From assembly GCA_023249715.1 (NCBI GenBank), contig JAHFCA010000026.1:1-12046 (forward strand): 12,046 bases of DNA. The letters run 5' to 3'. Each line of letters starts with the position of its first letter. Within the stretch, counting starts at the first letter, position 1. This stretch comes from Elusimicrobiota bacterium (GTDB taxonomy: Bacteria; Elusimicrobiota; Elusimicrobia; 2-02-FULL-39-32). Under the pieces are notes generated by a model. That model worked only from the letters and a program-made list of their open reading frames with translations, had not been told where the DNA came from and searched no databases. The translations under genes were made by a program, and so were the position numbers. This document shows positions 1-5,055 of this stretch, in pieces.

Positions 1-528
1 AATCTTTCCCCGGATATTTTAACTATCGGAAAAGGGATGGGCGGCGGGTTCCCTTTAAGCGGCGTAGTCGCCTCTAAAGAACATTCTTCCACTCCCCCCT
101 ACTCCAACCCGTCGGGCAGTTCTTCCAGCTATGGAGGAAACCCTTTAGCCGCCAGTGCCGGTTTGGCCACCATTGAAGTTATTCTGAAAGAAAAAGTGGT
201 AGAAAATTCCGCCCGCGTCGGCAAAAAACTCTTGGAACGATTTAAAACTTTGGAAGAGAAATTTCCTTTTGTGGGCGAAGTGCGCGGCCGCGGTCTCATG
301 ATAGGGGTGGAACTCGTAAAAGATAAAAATTCTAAAGAACCGCTCTCGCAAGCGGTCTGCGCCAAGATTTTCCATGAATGTCTAAAACGAGGACTTCTTT
401 CTATGGCCTATGCGCACGCCATCCGCATTATTCCTCCGCTCAATATTCCCGAAAAGGAAGCGCTGCAAGCCGCCGATATCTTTGAAGAAGTCTTTACCCA
501 TATTCTAAAAGAGAATCTTTATCGTTAA
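1..528 (+). CDS. Class III (PLP-dependent) aminotransferase, C-terminal part
   Basis: This is the 3' end of a fold-type I, class III aminotransferase; the reading frame is open to the left edge, so the start is off the window. About 175 residues are visible. The segment begins LSPDILTIGKGMGGG, in which the lysine (11th visible residue) matches the PLP Schiff-base lysine of the family. GGFPLSGVVASKE and the SSSYGGNPLAASAG block follow, then the C-terminal small domain with VRGRGLMIGVELV. The amino acceptor cannot be told from this part; GABA, ornithine and diamine transaminases share these motifs. It lies 3 bp before the Gfo/Idh/MocA gene and begins a cluster that also holds a CDP-alcohol phosphotransferase and an inositol-phosphate synthase. 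An oxidised cyclitol or sugar is therefore a plausible substrate, but this is inference. The family assignment is firm, the substrate unknown. Confidence 0.9.
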   Translation, partial: NLSPDILTIGKGMGGGFPLSGVVASKEHSSTPPYSNPSGSSSSYGGNPLAASAGLATIEVILKEKVVENSARVGKKLLERFKTLEEKFPFVGEVRGRGLMIGVELVKDKNSKEPLSQAVCAKIFHECLKRGLLSMAYAHAIRIIPPLNIPEKEALQAADIFEEVFTHILKENLYR

Positions 529-531
529 ATT

Positions 532-1554
532 ATGATCCAAGGGGCTCTGGTAGGGCTTGGCCACGTGGCGATCAATGGACATCTGCCCGCCTGGAAACAA
601 AGTAAAAATTTTAAAATTTGTGCCGGCATTGATCCCGCGATCGATAGGCAAAACATCTTTAAACAATCTTTGCCCAATGTACCGGTCTATTCTAATTTAG
701 AAGAAAGTTTAAATTTAAAGTTAAATTTCTTGGACGTAGCTACTCCTCCTCATTCGCACTATTCTATTATAGCGCAGGCGCTGCAGAGAGGTTGGAATGT
801 GCTCTGTGAAAAGCCTCTAGTTTTAAAACAAGAGGATCTAAAACAAATCGAAAAGTTAGCCGCGCAACAAAATAAAGTGGTTTTCACCGTTCACAACTGG
901 AAATTTTCCGAGCCGTGCAAAGCCATTACGCATTTCTTAAGAACGAATAAAATTGGCAAATTAAAACATGTGGCCTGGCAGGTGTTTAGAACCGGTCCTT
1001 CTATTACCACGGATCAAGGTAATTGGCGGCTCGATTTAGAAAAAGCGGGCGGGGGTATTCTCATGGATCATGGTTGGCACGCTTTTTATTTGCTGCTCCA
1101 TTGGATACAAAAAAAACCTCATTCTCTAAAAGCCCAGTTGGAAAATAAAAAGTATCCCGATTTAAAATTAGAAGATACCGCTCATGTCCAATTAAAATTT
1201 GGAGATGCTTCTCGTGAAGAACTCATTACTTCAGAAATTACTTTAACTTGGGCCTCCAATATTCGAAAAAATTTTGCCCTTTTAGAAGGAGAAGAAGGAA
1301 CGATTGTTTTTGAAGATGATCAAATTCATCTTCTTAGAAAAAATGGCGGGTCCGAAGTCCTAAAATTTAATGCTCCGCTTTCCAAGGGGTCTCATCATCC
1401 GGATTGGTTTAGTGAAGTCATTGAGGAATTCGCAGGAGAGTTAAAAGATCCAGCAAAAAAAGGAAACAATTTTGAGCAGGCTAAAATGTGTTTTAACCTT
1501 TTTAAAGCTGCCATGGAATCAAACCGTACGGGAGAGGAGGTTCTAATCCTATGA
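532..1554 (+). CDS. Gfo/Idh/MocA family NAD(P)-dependent oxidoreductase
   Basis: A 340-aa cytosolic dehydrogenase of normal family length. The N-terminal Rossmann fold shows GLGHVA at residues 8-13, an acidic residue after the second strand (D34), ATPPHSHY at 70-77 and the family signature CEKPL at 92-96. The substrate domain has GGGILMDHGWH at 173-183. K94, D179 and H183 line up with the K/D/H catalytic set of Bacillus inositol dehydrogenase (same D-x3-H spacing). Members oxidise or reduce sugars and cyclitols, including myo-inositol. The start follows the aminotransferase stop by 3 bp without a clear Shine-Dalgarno, suggesting coupling, and its end overlaps the next gene by 4 bp (ATGA). A dehydrogenase plus an aminotransferase beside inositol-phosphate synthase suggests oxidation then amination of a cyclitol; a sugar-nucleotide substrate is also possible. 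Family assignment is secure, substrate is inferred. Confidence 0.9.
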   Translation: MIQGALVGLGHVAINGHLPAWKQSKNFKICAGIDPAIDRQNIFKQSLPNVPVYSNLEESLNLKLNFLDVATPPHSHYSIIAQALQRGWNVLCEKPLVLKQEDLKQIEKLAAQQNKVVFTVHNWKFSEPCKAITHFLRTNKIGKLKHVAWQVFRTGPSITTDQGNWRLDLEKAGGGILMDHGWHAFYLLLHWIQKKPHSLKAQLENKKYPDLKLEDTAHVQLKFGDASREELITSEITLTWASNIRKNFALLEGEEGTIVFEDDQIHLLRKNGGSEVLKFNAPLSKGSHHPDWFSEVIEEFAGELKDPAKKGNNFEQAKMCFNLFKAAMESNRTGEEVLIL

Positions 1555-2552
1555 ATACTTTAGTCCTCTATCCGGGTCTTTCCCCCCAGTTAGAGCAGAC
1601 AAAAATATTAGGACTTCCCTTTTTAGAGCGCTTTATCTTAACCGCTCAGCAGAGTGGTTTTGTTCACGTTCTAAAGCTGGCGGATTCTGCTCCGCTTCCC
1701 CCGCAATTTGTTCTGGTGTATCCCGATTTCATCGCCACTCCTTCTTTTTTGAAACAATTATTACCTTCGAAAGATTTAAAAAGTCCTGTCTCTTCTAAAA
1801 ATTTATCTTCCTCGAACAAAAATTGGACGCCGTTTCGATCCCTGGACGATTTAAAATCCTCGGAAAAATGGTTATTAAAATCTCTTGTTAAAGAAGAGGA
1901 AGGATTTATGTCCAAGCATGTTGAGAGAAAAATTTCTCTTACCTTTACAAAATGGCTCATTCCTACCGCCATCACTCCTAACCAAATGTCCAGTATCAGT
2001 ATTGGCATTGGAATCGTGGGAGCCCTTTTTTTTATGGTCGGCCAAAAGTGGTATGATATTTCCGGTTCCATCCTTTTTTGGCTTCACTCGGTATTAGATG
2101 GTTGCGACGGTGAAATTGCCCGCCTAAAATTTTTAGAATCGAGATGGGGCGGTATTTTAGATTTTTGGGGAGATAACATAGTTCACAGCGCTGTTTTTTT
2201 AGGTATTGCTTGGGGGCTCGCTCAGAGTAGAAGAGAGGTTGCTCCCGCGCTCTTAGCATTTTTAGCGATCAGCGGAACCTTATTGACGGCCGGTTTTGTT
2301 TACCAGAGAACGATGAAAAGCAAAAAATCTTCCGGTCCGCTTTTTACTTCGGTTACCGGAAATTCTAAAAAGAATACTCTAAAGAAGATTATCGATTTTT
2401 TAGCCCGCAGAGATTTTATTTATTTAGTGATTCTCCTCGCCATTTGGGGCCATGTGGATCTGTTTTTATGGATGGGGGCCATTGGAGCTCCCTTCTATTT
2501 ATTAGTCTTGCTTATTATGGATTTTAAACCCGGATATTGCGTTAAGAAATGA
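1551..2552 (+). CDS. CDP-alcohol phosphotransferase with degenerate nucleotidyltransferase-like N-terminus
   Basis: A 333-aa membrane enzyme expected to transfer a phospho-alcohol from a CDP-activated donor to a second alcohol, as in phosphatidylinositol or di-inositol phosphate synthesis. The CDP-alcohol phosphotransferase signature is complete: D183, D186, G187, A190, R191, G200, D204 and D208, with exact spacing. Hydrophobic segments occur near 148-163, 172-182, 209-224, 232-250, 289-299 and 305-323. Residues 1-115 resemble a collapsed sugar-nucleotidyltransferase: LGLPFLERFILT (20-31) and VLVYPDF (54-60) recall the G-x-P-L-L-E-R and product-site strands, but the glycine-rich NTP loop is missing. 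KEEEGFMSKHVERKIS followed by TPNQMSS (142-148) matches the linker of bifunctional inositol-1-P cytidylyltransferase/DIPP synthase. A strong AGGAGG lies 10 bp before the start. The last residues (KPGYCVKK) and the stop are encoded by a repeat element. Confidence 0.87.
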   Translation: MNTLVLYPGLSPQLEQTKILGLPFLERFILTAQQSGFVHVLKLADSAPLPPQFVLVYPDFIATPSFLKQLLPSKDLKSPVSSKNLSSSNKNWTPFRSLDDLKSSEKWLLKSLVKEEEGFMSKHVERKISLTFTKWLIPTAITPNQMSSISIGIGIVGALFFMVGQKWYDISGSILFWLHSVLDGCDGEIARLKFLESRWGGILDFWGDNIVHSAVFLGIAWGLAQSRREVAPALLAFLAISGTLLTAGFVYQRTMKSKKSSGPLFTSVTGNSKKNTLKKIIDFLARRDFIYLVILLAIWGHVDLFLWMGAIGAPFYLLVLLIMDFKPGYCVKK

Positions 2553-2690
2553 GAACCGAGATGAAAAAGATAGATGTTTTTTCAAAACAAAAAAGTGAGA
2601 GAATAGTTTAAACTATTCGCGAACTCTTTTGTGAAGAAAAAATATCTATATTTTTCGTCGAATTCCATTTTCTAACGCAATATCCGGGTT
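2527..2690 (+). repeat. Palindromic MITE-like element, copy A (164 bp)
   Basis: The ends are perfect 18-bp inverted repeats: AACCCGGATATTGCGTTA at 2527-2544 and its complement at 2673-2690. The inner arms also pair, so most of the element can fold into one long hairpin (arms near 2563-2582 and 2637-2656). It contains no ORF. A second copy in the opposite orientation lies at 7683-7798. Copy A carries 48 extra nucleotides (2583-2630) inside the apical loop. T/A-rich sequence with a TTAA motif flanks both ends, but the target duplication cannot be fixed. The left end overlaps the last codons and stop of the CDP-alcohol phosphotransferase gene. The right end stops about 10 bp before the Shine-Dalgarno of the inositol-phosphate synthase gene. 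It could be a non-autonomous transposon or a structured intergenic RNA. Confidence 0.85.
2601..2618. repeat. 18-bp perfect palindrome in the extra loop of copy A
   Basis: GAATAGTTTAAACTATTC reads the same on both strands. It lies in the middle of the 48-nt segment (2583-2630) that is present in copy A but absent from copy B. Flanking AAAAG (2591-2595) and CTTTT (2626-2630) can extend the stem, so the insert forms its own hairpin on top of the larger one. It might be a protein-binding site or a secondary insertion; nothing in the sequence decides between these. Confidence 0.7.
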
Positions 2691-2710
2691 AAAACAAGAA
2701 AGGAGCTTAT

Positions 2711-4081
2711 ATGAGCCAAGAATCTTCATTATATCCAGAATTAAAAAGAAAAATTGAATCGCCCGAAGGAAAATTAGGCGTTCTTCTTCCGGGCATGGGA
2801 GCGGTGGCGACCACCTTTATGGCGGGGACTTTTCTTATCCAAAAAGGGTTGGCCAAAGCTTTGGGGTCTCTGACCCAGATGCAAAGAATAAGAATAGGAA
2901 AAAGAACTGACCCTAAATTTCCCTTGATAAAAGAATTTGTTCCCTTGGCGGATCTGGATCATTTTGTCTTTGGCGGCTGGGATATTTTTGAAAGCGATTG
3001 TTACGAAACAGCTCTCAATGCCGGGGTCTTGCCTAAAGAGTCTCTGGACTCTGTAAAAAAAGAATTAAAGTCGGTGCAGCCCATGCCCGCCGTCTTCGAT
3101 AAATCCTATGTCAAGAAACTTTCCGGACCCAATGTTAAAAAAGGAAAAAACAAAATGGAGCTAGCGAAAAAGCTAGTTCGAGATATTGAGAGTTTTAAAA
3201 AAGAGAATAATTTAAAAAGAACTGTCATGGTCTGGTGCGGCTCTACCGAGGTTTACACCCAGCCAACCAAGACGCATCAAACAATTGAAAGTTTTGAAAA
3301 GGGGCTAAAAAATAATTCTCCCGATATCTCCCCTTCTATGCTGTATGCCTATGCGAGTATTCTCACCGGCACACCCTATGCGAATGGAGCGCCCAATTTA
3401 TCTGTCGATATTCCGGCGTTAGAAGATCTAGCTAAAATTAAAAAAGTTCCTATCGCGGGGAAAGATTTTAAAACCGGTCAGACTCTAATGAAAACGATTG
3501 TCGCCCCCGGTTTAAAAGCGCGCATGTTGGGACTAAACGGTTGGTTTTCCACTAATATTTTGGGAAACAGGGATGGAGAGGTTTTAGATGATCCCGGTTC
3601 TTTTAAGAGTAAAGAAGTGAGTAAGGCTTCTGTTTTGGATGCCATATTGCAGCCGGACCTTTACCCGGAACTCTATAAAAATGTCTACCACAAAATTAGA
3701 ATTGAATATTATCCTCCCCGCGGCGATGCCAAGGAAGGGTGGGACAACATCGATATTTTTGGCTGGTGCGGTCTTCCCATGCAGATTAAAATTAATTTTC
3801 TCTGCCGAGATTCTATTTTGGCTGCTCCTGTGGTGCTCGATTTAGTTTTATTATTAGATTTAGCCCAAAGAGCTAAACTTTCCGGAATTCAGGAATGGCT
3901 TTCTTTCTATTTTAAATCCCCCCTATGCCGGCCGGATTTAAAACCGGAGCACGATCTCTTTATCCAGCACCTTAAGCTTCAGAATACGTTGCGCATCCTT
4001 AGGGGGGCCGAAGTTCTAGACCATTCTGGGTTAGACTACTACGAATCCCGCGAATCTATCCGCCGCCTTACGGGCGCTTAA
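2711..4081 (+). CDS. myo-inositol-1-phosphate synthase (inositol-3-phosphate synthase family)
   Basis: A 456-aa NAD-dependent cyclase converting glucose 6-phosphate to inositol phosphate, the committed step to inositol. Visible family blocks are LGVLLPGMGAVATTF (22-36, nucleotide-binding loop), FGGWDIFESDCYETA (87-101), GKDFKTGQT (250-258), NILGNRDG (282-289), SKEVSK (300-305) and CRDSILAAP (365-373). The lysine- and acid-rich blocks at 250-305 form the active site in known synthases. The NAD loop has GMGAVATT where eukaryotic enzymes have a G-x-G-G-N-N-G loop, so this is a divergent bacterial form. The start is set by AGGAG at 2701-2705, 5 bp before ATG. It sits directly downstream of the CDP-alcohol phosphotransferase, separated only by element A, and would supply the inositol phosphate for that enzyme. 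It ends 3 bp from the convergent 226-aa gene. Family confident; the stereochemistry of the product is not visible. Confidence 0.92.
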   Translation: MSQESSLYPELKRKIESPEGKLGVLLPGMGAVATTFMAGTFLIQKGLAKALGSLTQMQRIRIGKRTDPKFPLIKEFVPLADLDHFVFGGWDIFESDCYETALNAGVLPKESLDSVKKELKSVQPMPAVFDKSYVKKLSGPNVKKGKNKMELAKKLVRDIESFKKENNLKRTVMVWCGSTEVYTQPTKTHQTIESFEKGLKNNSPDISPSMLYAYASILTGTPYANGAPNLSVDIPALEDLAKIKKVPIAGKDFKTGQTLMKTIVAPGLKARMLGLNGWFSTNILGNRDGEVLDDPGSFKSKEVSKASVLDAILQPDLYPELYKNVYHKIRIEYYPPRGDAKEGWDNIDIFGWCGLPMQIKINFLCRDSILAAPVVLDLVLLLDLAQRAKLSGIQEWLSFYFKSPLCRPDLKPEHDLFIQHLKLQNTLRILRGAEVLDHSGLDYYESRESIRRLTGA

Positions 4082-4084
4082 ATC

Positions 4085-4765
4085 TTAGGTTTTAAGAAGG
4101 GAAAAGAAGCGGTCCTCATATTCTTTAAAGAGGCCGTAGTCGTGAAGTTTTTTGCCTAAGGTTGGAAGCAGCATTTTGTTTTGCTTTGCTTGTAGAAAAA
4201 GTTCTTCTATCTTCTTTTTTTTCTGAGCGTGGGTGTCTTCCGGTAGATCAAAAAATCCATGTTCATCGAGTTCTCTCAAGTTTTCCACAAAGGAAGCGAT
4301 ACTCTCATCCATAATATATTTCATTAAAGAAAATTGCCATGTGGAGTCAGGCCCGCAAATAAGGGCGCTTCTGGAAAATTCGTCCCTATCAATTCGTTTT
4401 TCTAACTCATGGGTGAGGTTTTGCGGCGAAGAGTGCTCAATATGAGTAGATTTATTTTCGTTTCTAAATTTATATTCCAACCCTCTGAGAGAGATTCCGT
4501 ATTTTTGTGTTAGCCATTCTCCCATGGTTTCTCCTTCTTTGCCAAAACCTTCAAAACGGTTTTTAAACATGTCCGGAGTAATAATTTTTGGTTTTTCGGC
4601 AATAACGCTTCCCTCTCTTAAACGGCTTCTATCCTTAAACCCTCGTATAGGGGAAACATATAAATAGGTGATATGCGTTTGGCCAAACGTGGAAAGTCGC
4701 TGCCTAGGACTTCGTAGGATCGTGGTCTGTTCTATAATTTTTTTAAAATATTTTAGTGGATCCAT
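4085..4765 (-). CDS. Conserved-looking protein of unknown function (226 aa)
   Basis: I do not recognise a named family. The 226-aa product is soluble: no signal peptide and no membrane segment is seen. The N-terminal half has a well-ordered stretch, LRSPRQRLSTFGQTHITYL (17-35), followed by YVSPIRGFKDRSRLREG and EKPKIITPDMF, which reads as a folded, probably conserved core. The C-terminal third is helical and charged (KKKKIEELFLQAKQNK). The ATG at 4765 is the only possible start, since the frame closes at 4793-4795 with no other start codon between. No Shine-Dalgarno is visible upstream. The start codon lies just inside the left edge of a 63-bp direct repeat, so the gene's leader is a duplicated tRNA-flank sequence. 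It is co-directional with alaS and tRNA-Arg and may be read from their transcript. The coding call rests on frame length and the ordered N-terminal core. Confidence 0.75.
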   Translation of the reverse strand: MDPLKYFKKIIEQTTILRSPRQRLSTFGQTHITYLYVSPIRGFKDRSRLREGSVIAEKPKIITPDMFKNRFEGFGKEGETMGEWLTQKYGISLRGLEYKFRNENKSTHIEHSSPQNLTHELEKRIDRDEFSRSALICGPDSTWQFSLMKYIMDESIASFVENLRELDEHGFFDLPEDTHAQKKKKIEELFLQAKQNKMLLPTLGKKLHDYGLFKEYEDRFFSLLKT

Positions 4766-4824
4766 AAATTTGCATTTACTTGATCTGTATTCTTATAACA
4801 TTAATCGCGCACCTGCCGGGATTC
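4762..4824. repeat. 63-bp direct repeat, copy 1 (tRNA-Arg 3' tail plus spacer)
   Basis: This copy matches 4938-5000 at 61 of 63 positions; the differences are 4772 g against 4948 a, and 4800 a against 4976 c. It holds the last 16 nt of the tRNA-Arg gene on the minus strand, breaking inside the T-loop at GAATCCCGGCAGGTGC. It also holds the 47-bp spacer down to the start codon of the 226-aa gene. The rest of the tRNA is missing, so this is a tRNA tail rather than a gene. The arrangement resembles the distal att site left by integration into a tRNA 3' end. Confidence 0.9.
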
Positions 4825-4917
4825 CTCCTCCCCCGCGCTGCTATCGCAGCGCTCCTCCGTCGCCTGGCGGCCTCGCTTCATCTGCCTCCGGCAGCGCTCG
4901 GCTCGCCTTCGAATCCC
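4818..4917. repeat. GC-rich hairpin-rich block between the tRNA-tail repeats
   Basis: This roughly 100-bp block is much richer in G and C than all neighbouring DNA. It is bounded by a 7-bp inverted repeat, GGGATTC at 4818-4824 and GAATCCC at 4911-4917. Inside are a perfect 7-bp stem with a 4-nt loop (GCGCTGC-TATC-GCAGCGC, 4835-4852) and a 5-bp stem with a 3-nt loop (CTGCC-TCC-GGCAG, 4882-4894). The motif GCAGCGCTC occurs twice (4846-4854 and 4891-4899). The right edge on the minus strand reads GGGATTCGAAGG, resembling a tRNA T-arm. It has no credible coding content. It looks like a small palindromic repeat element associated with the tRNA end. Confidence 0.75.
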
Positions 4918-4937
4918 TTCTAATCAATTTGCTTCTA

Positions 4938-5000
4938 CCATAAATTTACATTTACTTGATCTGTATTCTTATAACCTTAATCGCGCACCTGCCGGGATTC
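4938..5000. repeat. 63-bp direct repeat, copy 2 (overlaps the intact tRNA-Arg 3' end)
   Basis: This copy pairs with 4762-4824. Its right 16 bp (4985-5000) are the 3' end of the intact tRNA-Arg gene, and the remaining 47 bp are the downstream flank. The distance from the start of one copy to the start of the other is 176 bp, leaving 113 bp of unique DNA (4825-4937) between them. The repeat ends in the tRNA T-loop, where many tyrosine-recombinase attachment sites lie. Confidence 0.9.
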
Positions 5001-5055
5001 GAACCCGGATTAAGAGCTTCGGAGGCTCCCGTGATATCCATTTCACTACAGGTGC
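4985..5055 (-). tRNA. tRNA-Arg (anticodon CCG)
   Basis: The minus strand folds into a full 71-nt cloverleaf. The acceptor stem is GCACCTG/CAGGTGC, the D-stem GTGA/TCAC, the anticodon stem GGAGC/GCTCT with loop CTCCGAA, and the T-arm CCGGG-TTCGAAT-CCCGG. The anticodon CCG reads the arginine codon CGG. No CCA is encoded. Its 5' 10 nt overlap the alaS 3' end: the alaS stop TAG lies inside the tRNA at the last acceptor base and positions 8-9. The tRNA therefore probably matures from the alaS transcript by RNase P cleavage. The 3' tail is duplicated further downstream. Confidence 0.95.

Noticed and set aside
1664..2259. Minus-strand ORFs opposite the CDP-alcohol phosphotransferase
   Set aside because: They are shadows of a gene with a complete catalytic signature; no ribosome sites or recognisable products.
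4075..4096. Convergent terminator hairpin between the synthase and the 226-aa gene
   Set aside because: CTTAAA/TTTAAG gives only a 6-bp A/T stem with no adjoining T-run; too weak to call.
4762..4824. A second tRNA-Arg gene
   Set aside because: Only the last 16 nt of the tRNA are present; no D-arm or anticodon arm follows, so it is a tail duplication.
4668..4943. Plus-strand 91-codon ORF running through the GC-rich block
   Set aside because: It overlaps the 226-aa gene start and the tRNA-tail repeat, has a low-complexity proline/arginine/serine-rich product and no ribosome site; it is a by-product of the GC-rich repeat.
4762..5000. CRISPR-like repeat pair
   Set aside because: There are only two copies, they include tRNA sequence, and no cas genes are present.
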